This document shows positions 23,701 to 34,799 of a stretch of DNA of 64,000 nucleotides, one piece after another. The notes below the pieces were generated by a model that saw nothing but the letters and a program-made list of their open reading frames with translations, did not search any database and was not told the origin of the DNA. Position numbers and translations under genes: made by a program. The stretch covers positions 2,914,001 through 2,978,000 of the forward strand of contig CM065188.1 in NCBI GenBank assembly GCA_033026295.1, read 5' to 3'. The first letter of the stretch is position 1, and every line of letters begins with the position of its first letter. This stretch comes from Channa striata. Lineage: Eukaryota > Chordata > Actinopteri > Anabantiformes > Channidae.

Positions 23701-26252
23701 GTCTGTGTGATCTTCTGAGCACAGGCACAATGGATTACGCTCCACACTTTTACCCCTGAATGAACACTGAGCTCTGCACTCACCTGCTGAGGGCTCAGTT
23801 CCACCCTTGGATGATGATGTGCCATTTAGGTCAGGAACAGTTAGTCCATTCTCCGAAGGAGGAGACCCTGTGGAGCTCTTTGCTTCCACACTTGCTGGCC
23901 TCACTTCTCCTCCCCCTCTTGCACCCCCGTATATGCTGATCCTCTGCTTGCGAAGTTCCTTCTCCCTCTCTTGAGCCTCCTTAATATCCTGCTCCACTTT
24001 TACTAAATTTGTTGAGGAGCGCAGCTTGAAAAACGGGTTCTCCTTAGCTACTTCTTCACCCTTTCCCTCATCCTCCTGATCCTTTTCCTGTTTTTTTTTA
24101 ACGGTTGTCCCACCCTGTTCTCCCGTCCTGGGTGATGAGAAGCGAGGACGTCCTGAATCGACAGCAGTGACAGGTTCTGCCTGTTGTTTAGTATGGCAGA
24201 GTTTCAGTGCCGGGATACTCAAGCTATTCTCTAGGATGATGACCTGGCAGCTCGTCGCCTCAGAGAATCCTGGTCCTTGGTGTGTCACATTTGTCGACCC
24301 TCCTAATTTGATCGAGTTGTGGCCCTGTGTTGGACCCAGCAGGTCAATACTCTGTCTCCTCTCCCCATATGAGCCTCCTATGGTGGATGGCTGTGAAGAG
24401 GTGTCCTCCTGATTCTCCAGGGTTGAAATGTCACTGGCTGAGGACCACGATGGGACTTTACTCCTGGTTGAAACGTTCAACGTTGAATCACTGGATTGCT
24501 GAAAGGCCTCAAAAATCTGTTTCCTGTCTCTTAGTTGGCGAACTGTACCTTTATCATAGAAACCTGGGACTTTGCCAAGCTTGACCAGATCCTGTTCCCT
24601 CTGAGCCTCCTGGTGAATTTCATGCTGCATCTTTTTGCCAGCAAACTGCCTGTCTTTGCTATGATACTTCTCAGACTTTGGTGTGAAGGACTGGCAAAGA
24701 TCTGTTTTCTTTACGGGGATATCTACATACTCAGGAGACGAGCACGGATTCGGAAGCCCCCGGGACCTTCTCAGGCTTTGTTCACGTTCTATAGCCCTCC
24801 TGATCTCCTTCTCAATCGGAGTCTCTTTGGGTACAGATGCAGGAGTCCCTGTAGAGGTGGTGGTGTTGGCCTCCAAAGTGCTGCAAGGTGAAAAATCCGC
24901 AGATACTCCACTGTCACTCTGGCTATCGTCACACGAGTCACTCTCCATTTTATGTCTGTTGTGTGTAAAGGATCCACCACAGCTGCACCCTTCTGTCGTT
25001 AGCTCTTGTATTTGGACTGTTTTTAAGTTGCTTATCTGTCCTCTGCCTTGTTCCTGCCCGGTCACCTTGCTCCGTTCAAGTACATTCTCTTTCTGCCCTT
25101 CCTCTCCACCTGTTTGCTCACTATCTGCTTCTGACCTGTTCCCCGCCCTGCTGCTGTAGCTTTCTCTTTGAGCTACAACACAGCCACAGCCTTGGGAAGC
25201 TGCCCCACCCTGATTGGATGCCTCTATGGAAACGGTTGTGGACAACTGGCTGTGCACCTGTTGTGCAGCTTCCTGGTTTCCTCCCTTGAGGGCAAGTTGA
25301 CGTTGGCTTCGGGTTGAGAGCTCCTCCTGCTGACTGGTTGTTGGAAATGTAAGCAGGGCTGAAGTTGGATCGTGTTGAGTGGAAACCAAATCTGTTGGGG
25401 CCCACTGCTGCTGAGATGTAATCTCTATGTTCACTTCCTGTTCCTCCTCGCTTTCATCAGCAAAAGGGGGTGAACACATAGTGTATCCATCCCCTGCGCT
25501 GTTACTGTCAGAGGGAGAATGGTGAGGAGCCCCTGATGTATAATTTTCAGCCTCGCTGTTTCTGCAGCCATCTGGTGAGAAGTGCAAATGTGTGTCATTC
25601 TCCTCTGCTGTCACATTATGCTCTGCCATCTCCTCTGATGTTGAATCTACCATTCGACCAGCAGACGTAGAGAGCAGGGCTGTCTGTGGCCCCTCCTGAC
25701 TATTCTGACAATCAGGTGACATTAGGTCTTGTGTTGGGTCTGAGATGACCTCAGCATCACTGATGCCCTCGGCCACCTCCCCTCCAGGCTGGAAAAAGCC
25801 TCTTTTTCAAGTGGACAATCTGTTGATAAGTCAGTGATGGAAGGAGGGGGTGGGAAAACCTCCTCCTCACTTTGAGCTACGAACTTTTCAGTTTCCTCTT
25901 GAGGCTTCGATACTTCACATACTTTTTCGGGAACTTGCTCTAATTCTGTCACAATTTCTCGTGTCTCCCTTGGGATGCACATACTAATCCTTGTTGATTC
26001 CTGATTTTCCCGTTTGGTTTCATCAGGTATTTCATTTCTTGTGAACGTCTGGTTCTCCTGCAGAGCTTTTTGTTGAGCTGGTCCAGGTTCCAGGACTTCT
26101 ATGTCCTCTTCAGGTTCTGCCCTGGGAGCCTTTTTGTTTTGCAGAGGAGAGTCACGGCTTATAGTTGCACTCATTTCACCCTGTGCCCAGGACTCATTGT
26201 TTAGTGAGTTGACAGGACCCTGTTCGTGCCAGGCCGCAGGCTTTGTTGCCAT
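20606..26252 (-). CDS. misp3: MISP/AKAP2_C family cytoskeletal protein, probably misp3
   Basis: Large exon 26252-23784, then 21869-21796 and 20701-20606, about 879 residues once a frame break near 25780 is bridged. The start ATG has a strong context (CACCATGG). The N-terminal two fifths are acidic, low-complexity and probably disordered. Family signatures follow: ETPIEKEIRRAIEREQSLR at about 24.8 kb, and ENPFFKLRSS followed by a charged helix (KVEQDIKEAQEREKELRKQR) at about 24.0 kb. The small exon encodes ALGKLGMWPPAQAEREK. The last exon encodes IQRWESGLVNGHRSEDD, matching the RWES...EDD ending of mammalian MISP. Splice phases agree (1 then 0). Family members bind actin and tune cortical cytoskeleton and spindle orientation; that role is inferred here. 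The symbol misp3 rather than misp rests on the neighbouring palm3, so paralogue identity is less sure than family. Confidence 0.85.
21796..21869 (-). other. misp3: Penultimate coding exon of misp3
   Basis: A 74-base exon between acceptor TTCCCTCTCTCGCAG and donor GTGAGT. It takes phase 1 from the large exon and hands on phase 0, exactly what the terminal exon needs. It encodes ASQALGKLGMWPPAQAEREK and ITQSE. Confidence 0.8.
22331..23640. other. misp3 intron, AT/pyrimidine-rich
   Basis: The intron between the large exon and the 74-base exon. It contains a short interrupted CA tract (about 22331-22370) and a long T/C-rich stretch (about 22540-23030). No coding or RNA feature is supported. Confidence 0.5.
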
Positions 26253-29200
26253 GGTGACAAGTCTGCTGATGTAAAACAGTCAGAATGCTCGGCCTGCAGC
26301 CAGTCAGTCTGAGTGAGAGCAAAGGAACACAGAGGGGAGCGGGGAACAACAGATTCATTAATGGAGTTCAACAACAAACATAGTCGCCCAGTTTTATCCC
26401 ATTAATGCAGCCCAGATGAAACGGTTTGCTATAGAATTACAAAGGTTAAGAATCACCACCTGTATCCACTGTGACATTTAAAGTGGAATAGTTTTAAAAC
26501 GCAGCATCCAGCTTCAGCTAGAAGAAAGCAACACACAGTAGACATTTTATTTTTTTCAGGTTTACTGCATTAGTGCAAGAGTTTCAGGCTCGTTTTACCA
26601 ATTAGAAGTTGCAAAATTGTGAGCTACATGCATGCGTTTTATCAGAGAGAGAAATCTGAGTATAGAAAGATGAGATATTAAAACATCTCAATAAAAAACA
26701 GAAAAATATGGCGCAGACAGTGTGAAGATGAGCATGATTCAGATGCTGTTTCCTCCACAGAATCATCAGCTCTCAACCCTAATAAACACCTTTTGGAGTA
26801 AGGTGTGAGACAGAACTCATCACCACCACTTTGAAAACTATAAATAAGAGAATATTTTTCAGACGAATTGTGTTAATATGTCCAGCAGAGTTGAGGAAAA
26901 TCTGTGCCAAGAAGAATAGAAGCATGTGGTGGCCAAAAACCTTATTATGACACTTCGTGTGTTTTTTCTTTTAATTAGTCGCCCATCTGTGTGTTTGCGC
27001 AAAGACTTGTGGAGCTTTCCATGGCATGAAGAGTGATCCCAGTATAGTTTGACAGAGGGTGTGTTTATAACTTTGTGCTTAGCTTTAGCTATGAGGTAGC
27101 AGCCACTCCACTGTGCAACGTATAAAGGTTTCTGCTGAACACAGCTTCGTGGAATCAGCTGACTGAATGGCTGCAAACACTCACACACACACATAGAAAA
27201 TATGATGTCTAAAATATCTGTTTTTCCCTAACACACACTTTAGTATTTCAGTCTCATCCTGGATGTTGCAGTACACAAAAAAGCTCCCTGTCATCTTCTG
27301 TTCAGCCAACACGTTCTCATCCCACAGCATCGGATAATGGCGATTCCCGAGTCGTCTAATACTGGACGATTTTTACGTCATTTGGCGTCTCATAATGACG
27401 TCACAGGTACTTTTTGGCGTCACTGTTTGAGACACGTTCAGCTCCCCTCGTTTGGCGTCACAGAAAGGACCGTGCCCGCATGTCGCACCTCTCGCCATCA
27501 GATTCTCTGTTTGATTGTGGAAACATCACGGTTCAGTGACTTTCCGCAGAAAAACAACAGGGTTAGGGCGAGGCACCAAACGAACACGAATACTAAAAAC
27601 TTGAACATCCTGTAATTGGCTGAAAGGCTTGTGCGTCTCCTGCCGATGCAAAAAGGACCGTGCAAAGCGTTGATTTCTGATTAGCACAGCTCCCATTGCC
27701 ATCCACATCCGCTGAATCCTGCCAAGCCACTGTTGACTAGGCTGGACTCCAACACTGATCATTAAGGGGAATATAGATCACAGCACTGGGGGATGATAAA
27801 CCGGGGCACATGGGCAGATAGATAAATAGATGCTTACAACAGATCTCGCCTTTCATACAGAGATAATTAGGACTGACAGCATGACATGGTAAAAAGAGTG
27901 GGAACACTGTGATAAAATAATGGCAGATCATGTAGATACCAAAGCAGAACAATGTGGGATGAGAAGAATCGGGGAACAGTGAGTCATGTTTCCAATCGAT
28001 GGTTTCTGGTTTGGGGAACAATTCAGCAGCATGTGTCCAGACTGTATGAACACAACAGGGTGGACTTATAAAGTGCATCCTGACGGTTGTCAGACTGACT
28101 TTCCCATGTGGCATGAGTGATTCTATCCCAATCATAGGGGTTTGTGTAGTTAGCACCGTTATAGGGCCCCACACTGACATACAACAGACGGACACGCCTT
28201 AAGATATGTTCATAAATTACCTGGACGAACTATTTCCAGCACTGTTGTTTCATGGAATTCATAGAGGCGGCATAATATGTAAGCCATTGTCCGAGAGGTC
28301 ACAACACTGAGTCATTGGGAAATGGAGCATTAACTCAAAACTGGTAAGAAATCAACCACGAATCTCTGCTCAAATTGTTTTATTCACCCACATCTGCTGT
28401 TTCAGTGAAAAACTAACTAACTTCAATCAACTATGATCCCGCAACTCTCACCTTTATATTGTAGAATAGGGATGAAATCCAGACGACTTTGACTTCAAAC
28501 TTACATATCCTAATGAAATATAGAATTATAATAATATACACAGTTGCTTCATCAAACTATTGGCATTTTAAACTCGGTATATGTAATATGACATGTTTAG
28601 TTTTTTCTCAGGTGGTCGGGTGAAGAATTTACAGCTTTATTATTTGATTAAGTAAGGTTGCTGGAGAATGCATCTTTTTTACATAACAGGATCGTGTTTT
28701 GCACATTATCTACAAAAGGGTTTGCATTATCAAAAGAACAGCAAAACTGTGTTCATCATTAAAAAAACATCTCCGACAGGCCTTGCAAATACACTTGCCC
28801 TCCTTTTTGGGGTCAGCAGTGTCCTAAGGTAGTTTGAGATCTAAGGGCATTTGACAAACATGCAAATGAATTTAAATAAATGCAGCTAACTTCATCCTTA
28901 ATTAGAATTTGTTCTGTTTCTATCTAATGGTTGCTAACGTAGATCTTTGCACATGTTACAGTCACTACTTTGATGCTTTAATCACAAAAAAACAAAAAAC
29001 AAAAGTAAAATCTGGTCTCAACAGGCCTGTGCCTTTGGAGTCGCGTGTACAAGAGCTTCTATCTGTTCCACCAATGATTTTCCTGAGTTGAACATATTAC
29101 AAGTAAAAACAACAACAACAAAAGTAAATCAGTTTTCCTTGAATATGAGCACATACCTGTTATTAAAACGCTTGGAAGATATCCTGCAAATGACAGACCC

Positions 29201-30111
29201 ATCTCGGAGAAACACACATCTTGTTTCAGGTTACTGATGTTTAATCAACACAGAAGAGTCTTTCTGCTCACAGCCTCGCTGTTCCTCCTCCCTGCTGCAC
29301 ACTAACGCCCTCGGTACACCCTTTGTGCATGCCCACGTTTGCATATTAAGCTCACACTAATTCACTAATACATACACAGGAATAAGCATGTGTGCATGTA
29401 CAAACACGTGTGCTTGAGGCTTGCCCTGTTGTCGTGGATTTGATAGCGCTAATCCAATTAGTGAGCAGCACATGTTAATTGTTGCACCATGCGAGTGAAT
29501 GAATGAACATACTACAGGGATGTGGGGCGATGGGATTATATTGCAGAACACTTTAAAGTGTCCACTTACTGAGATTACACGGCTTAGCACTTTAGTTACA
29601 ATTACAGTTTGTATAATTACAAATTCTGTGTGTTCAGGTAATGTTCAGTTAAAATGCAACATGTAATGTACAGCACTGTTCAGTAGAACAAACCTTTTTA
29701 TTTTCAAATGACTGAAACTCAGGTGAAATATTTCACAGTTACATTTATAACCTTAAATGGAGCCGCTGTAACAGTGACCAACATGCCACATGGGGCAGAA
29801 TAGATTCACAAAGTCAGCAAATGTTAGAATTAGGCCAAATGGGGATCTGGCAGACCACAAGACTATTCAATTGAACATGGGTGCATTTTATTGCTTATGA
29901 TCTCACAAAAAGAAAAAATGTTCACAAAAAAGGTTCAAAAACATTGACTGCTCAACCGGATTGATGCGTTACATCAGAAATATGTCTGTAATAAAGTAAA
30001 AGAACATAAATAGACATTTTATTATATTAATCCCATTGTGCAATGCTGTATTAGCATACTAGCATCCCAAGCTTGAATAAAGGTGACCATAAGAAAAAGA
30101 AAATTTCTTGC
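26253..30111. other. Intergenic between misp3 and the lipocalin cluster
   Basis: No gene seen. The misp3 promoter should lie just above 26252, but no TATA box is evident, as expected for a broad promoter. The CpG-rich motif cluster at 27315-27610 is listed separately. Confidence 0.5.
27315..27610 (+). repeat. CpG-rich element with repeated TTTGGCGTC motifs
   Basis: Three copies of TTTGGCGTC occur at 27381, 27413 and 27451, with ACGTCATTTGGCGTC and ATGACGTCACAG (a CRE-type palindrome) between and before them. The local CpG density is far above that of the surrounding AT-rich sequence. It may be a repeat-element fragment or an unmethylated regulatory patch. I cannot decide which, and orientation is nominal. 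Confidence 0.45.
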
Positions 30112-30318
30112 TTTATTGCTCAACAAAGCAGGAAGAATCACTACACAATGGCATATATTTACTTTTCATAAACATCAGGTGTAAATGTCCTTCACGCCCT
30201 TCGTTCCTCTGTGTTGTCTCCTCAGTCTCAGCTGCTCTTCGTTGTATCACAGGCAGCTGATCACTCAGCTTCAGATGGGCCCTGGACTTTCCTTCCTTCC
30301 TCGTCAATTCCTTCTTCC
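30112..30318 (-). other. Candidate orphan terminal exon with poly(A) signal
   Basis: On the minus strand a good acceptor (TTATTTCACTACAG) is followed by 19 codons reading VEEGIDEEGRKVQGPSEAE and a stop. About 140 bases of UTR-like sequence then lead to AATAAA at 30117-30112. An acidic terminal peptide suits a 3' exon, possibly an alternative end of the nearest lipocalin gene (31137-31841) or a relic of another copy. No upstream exon is paired with it, so this is tentative. Confidence 0.3.
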
Positions 30319-30433
30319 ACCTGTAGTGAAATAATTTTTTTTTCCAAATACTTGACACTTATATTCACTGGTGCTTTAAGTTTAATTATTTTGTCATCTC
30401 CTTGTGAATCATAAAGAAAATTCATCAAACTGT

Positions 30434-30496
30434 TGTATTTACATTTACATTTAGTCATTTGGCAGACACTTTTATCCAAAGCCACTTACAGAGTAA
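30434..30496 (-). repeat. Teleost interspersed repeat tail, inverted copy
   Basis: ATTTACATTTACATTTAGTC followed by a TGGCAGACACTTTTATCCAA piece is the reverse complement of the repeat tail at 7040-7112. Confidence 0.75.
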
Positions 30497-31136
30497 TATT
30501 ATAGTAAAATAAAAGTTTAAAAACTGTAGTTCAAAGACCAAATTGATCAAAAATACTTTTCACAAATACATCATTAGAATAATTCCTGACCTCTTTGTTA
30601 AATTACATTTCCTCGCTTAAAAGTACACAAAAACAAAGAATGCTTCAAAATGAAAGCTGTTTTATAGAATATTACTGAAAATTAATGTTCTGGTCACTGA
30701 TCATAGTATTTAGAGAATTGTTGCATATTATAATGTAATGAAAACAGGTCTTTAATCAATAATTAAAAAATACTAATTTAAAAATCCTTTTATTAAATCC
30801 AACTCTAATTTATGATTTCAGATGCAAAGTTGGTATAATTCTTTTCCCACATGACCGTTTGGTTCTTACATTGTTGATCTCATTCATTGAGAGGACATAT
30901 AGTATATTATAAAATTAAAAAAATCTTACTTGCTCTAAAGTAACTTAAAAGTAGAAAATAAAAAAAACAAAAATAATTATGGTAGTTTGCTTATTCCTGT
31001 ACTTGATGAAACACCCGACTGTGTGTCTTCTTCACTGACAACATCCAATAGCTTCTGTGGGCAGTGTCTAAATCCTGCCCTTGTAATAATTTTATAAACT
31101 ACTAATTTATAGACTAGGAATATGTTGTTAACTGAT

Positions 31137-31841
31137 TTATACAATTTCTACATATTTAATCAGAGCTACAACAAACATTGGTGGGAGCTGACAACAGAAA
31201 AAAAGATCTTTTGAATGTCTTTCAGTCCTTCTTTCCGTCTGTCTTCTCTTCAGTTTGAGTGTTGGATTTTCGTCCAACTTCTCTGGACAAAGCTCCTTCG
31301 TGGGATCCATCACCACGGGTGGAGGCATGTGCAGACACTTCACCTGAGCTCTGAACTCCTCCACCTCCTCCTGCTCCAGCTGTCTCTTCCTGCTGAACAT
31401 ATAAAAATGATTGCGCTTCCCTGATTCCACATCGAAGCTCAGAAGTATGCAGTCCTGACAGGATGTGTGGGTGAAGGTCGTGGTGATGTTGTTAAAGGTG
31501 AATCTGCTGCCTTCCAGTGAAATGTTGTAGGCTGAATAGTGACACTTGTTGTCTAAATTCAAGCTGCGGCTGAGGACCATGCTGGAGTCACTGGTGTTGC
31601 CGGAGAACCTAACAGTGGCGCTGTCTCTACGTTCTAATCGCTCCATGAGTGAGAGGTCACTCAGGCTGCCTGCAACCATCGCCCATCTCCCCTCCAAATG
31701 ATGAGGATCCACTTGATCTAAAGGCCGGATCAAGGTTTCACAGGCCGGAGGAGCCGAGTGGCTGACAGACGTCAAGCTGAGCAGAGCGATGGCGAAAACT
31801 GAGAACCCGACTCTTTGTGGAGGAATCATGTTCTGTTTCAC
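31137..31841 (-). CDS. Orosomucoid/ApoM-like secreted lipocalin, copy 1 (frameshifted tail)
   Basis: One uninterrupted exon of 234 codons. A signal peptide (about residues 1-29, GFSVFAIALLSLTSVSHSA) is followed by mature Cys34 and the lipocalin GxW motif as EGRWAMVAGS (51-53). Six family cysteines follow in total (ACET, NKCH, SCQDC, VKCLH, ELCPE), with N-glycosylation sites NTS, NIS and NIT. The ending FRAQVKCLHMPPPVVMDPTK then ELCPE parallels the end of alpha-1-acid glycoprotein, so the family is orosomucoid/ApoM-like, which in fish includes the TBT- and saxitoxin-binding proteins. Such proteins carry small hydrophobic ligands in plasma; the ligand here is unknown. Compared with copies 2 and 3, one base is missing near 31258-31264. 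The inherited stop at 31222-31224 is bypassed, and about 28 foreign residues ending in VVALIKYVEIV are added. Confidence 0.85.
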   Translation of the reverse strand: MKQNMIPPQRVGFSVFAIALLSLTSVSHSAPPACETLIRPLDQVDPHHLEGRWAMVAGSLSDLSLMERLERRDSATVRFSGNTSDSSMVLSRSLNLDNKCHYSAYNISLEGSRFTFNNITTTFTHTSCQDCILLSFDVESGKRNHFYMFSRKRQLEQEEVEEFRAQVKCLHMPPPVVMDPTKELCPEKLDENPTLKLKRRQTERRTERHSKDLFFCCQLPPMFVVALIKYVEIV

Positions 31842-31904
31842 GTGTGCAGGCTGCTGGGGTAATTATCAGGCCTCAGGTATATCAGAAGCTGAATAATAGG
31901 TTTG

Positions 31905-31990
31905 TTTTTCAGGTTTTATAGTCTTTCAGAAACCTTCAGTTTCACAATTCTAAAAAACCAGAGAGCAAAGTCCCTTTTTCACCTGTGCTT
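31905..31990 (-). promoter_or_regulatory. Promoter block of lipocalin copy 1
   Basis: On the minus strand GACTATAAAACC (TATA box, 31912-31920) lies about 71 bases above the start codon. ATTGTGAAACTGAAGG and TTTCTGAAAG stand immediately above it. The block is nearly identical to that of copy 2 and clearly related to that of copy 3. CTGGGA-type sequence a little further up recalls acute-phase (STAT3) elements; that reading is inference. Confidence 0.65.
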
Positions 31991-32049
31991 TCTGGGATTG
32001 TGAAATTATTGAAGGTTTAGAAACCTGTGGTTATTTACACTGCAGGTTT

Positions 32050-33986
32050 ACTCTTTGGCTCTCTGTAATTCCCGCTTTAATAATGTTGGTTCTCTTTGTT
32101 ACTTCAGTATTACAAAACCTCCGTATCTGTGGTTTTACTCATCCTGTAAGAACACCTAAAGTTTGAACAGGGAAACTGAATAAACAGCTAATTTAAATTA
32201 TAATGACTGTAACTTTAAAATAGAGTTAACGCTCATCGGCTCAGTTTGGTGTCAGTCCTTTTCATATTTCCCACTTTGATAACACAGGGAACTCCTGATG
32301 TAGTTGGCGTATATCAAAGGGCCAAGAGCTGTAGCTTTGGAAGCCGCAAAAACAAAAACCTGGGAGTGGGAGAAGTTGAGGGAGGCCACGCTAAAGGACT
32401 TGCAGTTGGCATAAAGATATTCTGAGCAGCTGTCAGATAATGAGGTGAGAGAAATGGAGCGTAGCCCAGGCTGTTTGCAGTCGTGTCGAAGAACTGTAGA
32501 CACGGACTGGAAGGAACAATTGCACTCATGAAGATGACTGAAATTTACAGGAGGCTAGAAAGCTCAGGGAAGCTCGGGCTTTTATTCTGGTGAAGTAAAA
32601 ACCGCAGCAGTTCAGCTTGAGATGTTGAAGGCTCTGAACATTGTGGCGCTGCCAAAGCTAACGTGGCTCTTAAATGTGGTGTGTAAGATGCTGGGTAGTT
32701 CCTAGTTTTAAAAAGGCAGACCAGAGGTCGTCCTCCAGAAATCCAGATAACCCACCCATTCGACAGCCTGGCCTCCCCATGCTGGGATGCTGGAAAGTTG
32801 ATTCCTGCTGATTGTTGAATTTCAGATACTGAGGGGTTATGGGATCTTATCCATCCAATCTAGATTTTACAACTTGGAAAAATCCTGTGACTGTGCCCCG
32901 CAGAGTTTCTTTGGCAGGTAGTGTAGAGACTGGAGCACTGGGATCAATTGTCAATCAGCCCTTGTATTACCAGAGTCAGAGCTGCACCTGCTTTTTCAGT
33001 GTTTGCCAGTGCTGATCTTTGCCAACAATTCTTTTTCTATTTTTTATAGAGACAATCTCTAGGCAGAGACAAGATATAAAAAGTCTCATCTCTATCTTTT
33101 CCAGATGGCATGTTTCAGGTAGTTTTTTTTTTTCAGACTGTGACCTGCAGTGTTCACGACATTGTGAAATGGTGGGAATGAGACTCAGGTCACTGTATTC
33201 TCTCTGATTTCAGGAGGAATCAGAGAGGACAGAAAACACTGGAGGGATTACGTATCCCACCTGGTCTGAGAAAGACCCAGGCAGAGCTGAGGAAAGAAGC
33301 TATATAGAAGAATTTATTTGTTATATTGCAGCCGTCATAACACTGAGTCCATAAAATGTTGGAAAATAAATGTACAGTACAAGCAACTATGTAGATGTGA
33401 ATAATATGGTTACTACTATTCAACAACAATGAAATGCTTCCACTCTCCATAACATCTCTGAATACAGAACTTAATTTTAGCTCAATCATCTGTGCGATAG
33501 ACCAGGGACTCACAACCCTGGTCCTCAGAGACCACTGCCTGTCCCATTTCCTTTCTCCATACCATCAATAAACCACCAAAAAGTTACTTTTATTCTGCAC
33601 CATTGGTCCATAGTAGAGAAAAAAGCTGTTACATATAACAAGATTTTCAAGTTCTTTAAAAAGTCAATCATTAATGTAACTGTAACTGCGAAAAGCTCAT
33701 AAAATCAGTCTTGTGTTAACTTCAGAATGACAATGTCAAGTTCACGTAAACAGGAGAATTCCTTCAATCCATCCCACAGATTTGTTTTATGTAAATTGTG
33801 TCTTTGTAGATCTTTGTTTCATTTCTACATTTTGACTGTATGATTATGGCAAATCAAAGAGAAATCACCTTAAAGAGAATCTTTTTTCTTACAAACTAGT
33901 GATGAGGTTTCTTACAGAGTAGTGATAAAGTAAAGTACAGTTGTGATCGCACCAATAGCCCCAAAGATGTGTCCTTTCAGGGCCTC
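32050..33986. other. Spacer between lipocalin copies 1 and 2
   Basis: Similarity to the upstream flank of copy 2 fades by about 32050. The spacer holds a MITE-like fragment near 33.5 kb. The minus-strand frames at 32252-32529 show no lipocalin motif. On the minus strand AATAAA near 33586-33591 is a possible poly(A) signal for copy 2. Confidence 0.45.
33499..33580 (+). repeat. MITE-like interspersed repeat fragment
   Basis: CAACCCTGGTCCTCAGAGAC with decaying flanks, related to the fragment at 1519-1605. Confidence 0.5.
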
Positions 33987-34613
33987 CTACTTTCTATCTT
34001 CCTCTGTTTTCTCTCCAGATTGAGTTGCTGAATTACTGGTAGTCGGTTCTGGACAAAGCTCCTTCGTGGGATCCATCACCACGGGTGGAGGCATGTGCAG
34101 ACACTGCACCTGAGCTCTGAACTCCTCCACCTCCTCCTGCTCCAGCCGTCTCCTCCTGCTGAGCAGGTAAAAATGGTGCCGCTTCCCTGACTCTACTACA
34201 CAGCTCACCACTATGCAGTCACGACAGGATGTGTGGATGAAGGTTGTGGTGATGCTGCCATTTTCAAATGTGAAGCTGCTGCCCTTCAGGGACGTGTTCT
34301 CGGATGAATAGTGACACTTGTTTTCAACATGTGCGGAGCGGCTGAAAAGGATGTAGGAGTCACTGATGTTGCTAGAGAAGCTAAAAGTGGCGCTGTCTCT
34401 TTGTGCTAATCGCTCCATGAGTGAGAGGTCACTCAGGCTGCCTGCAACCATCGCCCATCTCCCCTCCAAATGATGAGGATCCAGTTGATCTAAAGGCCGG
34501 ATCAAGGTTTCACAGGCCGGAGGAGCCGAGTGGCTCAGAGACGTCAAGCTGAGCAGAGCCATGGCGAAAACTGAGAACCCGACTCTGTGTGGAGGAATCA
34601 TGGTCTGTTTCAT
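33987..34613 (-). CDS. Orosomucoid/ApoM-like secreted lipocalin, copy 2
   Basis: A single exon of 208 codons with no intron. The signal peptide (GFSVFAMALLSLTSLSHSA), GxW motif (EGRWAMVAGS, residues 51-53) and cysteine pattern match copy 1, with which it is nearly identical in the first 85 residues. The normal tail EPTTSNSATQSGEKTEEDRK ends at TAG, giving the reference for copy 1's frameshift. It has an extra cysteine (VVSCVVESG) that copies 1 and 3 lack, so an odd number of cysteines; a free thiol or dimer is possible. Predicted plasma or mucosal carrier of a small lipophilic ligand (family inference). Coding and promoter similarity to copy 1 both point to a recent tandem duplication. Confidence 0.87.
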   Translation of the reverse strand: MKQTMIPPHRVGFSVFAMALLSLTSLSHSAPPACETLIRPLDQLDPHHLEGRWAMVAGSLSDLSLMERLAQRDSATFSFSSNISDSYILFSRSAHVENKCHYSSENTSLKGSSFTFENGSITTTFIHTSCRDCIVVSCVVESGKRHHFYLLSRRRRLEQEEVEEFRAQVQCLHMPPPVVMDPTKELCPEPTTSNSATQSGEKTEEDRK

Positions 34614-34675
34614 GTGTGCAGGCTGCTGGGGTAATTATCAGGCCTCAGGTATATCAGAAGCTAAATAATATGTTT

Positions 34676-34765
34676 GTTTTTCAGGTTTTATAGTCTTTCA
34701 GAAACCTTCAGTTTCACAATTCTAAAAATACCAGAGAGCAAAGTCCCTTTTTCACCTGTGCTTTC
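34676..34765 (-). promoter_or_regulatory. Promoter block of lipocalin copy 2
   Basis: TATAAAACC occupies 34684-34692 on the minus strand, about 71 bases above the start codon, with the same ATTGTGAAACTGAAGG and TTTCTGAAAG neighbours as copy 1. Near-identity continues for at least 170 bases upstream of the ATG. Confidence 0.65.
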
Positions 34766-34799
34766 TGGGATTGTGAAATTATTAAAGGTTCTGGTTGTT

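Noticed and set aside
24167..25159. Several overlapping plus-strand frames of 80-158 residues
   Set aside because: They are antisense to the large misp3 exon and have no domains.
31215..31424. Plus-strand frame, and a similar one at 36957-37235
   Set aside because: Antisense shadows of the lipocalin C-terminal region; they resemble each other only because the genes do.
32252..32529. Two overlapping minus-strand frames between lipocalin copies
   Set aside because: Checked for a fourth or broken lipocalin copy: no GxW motif, cysteine pattern or C-terminal motif is present.
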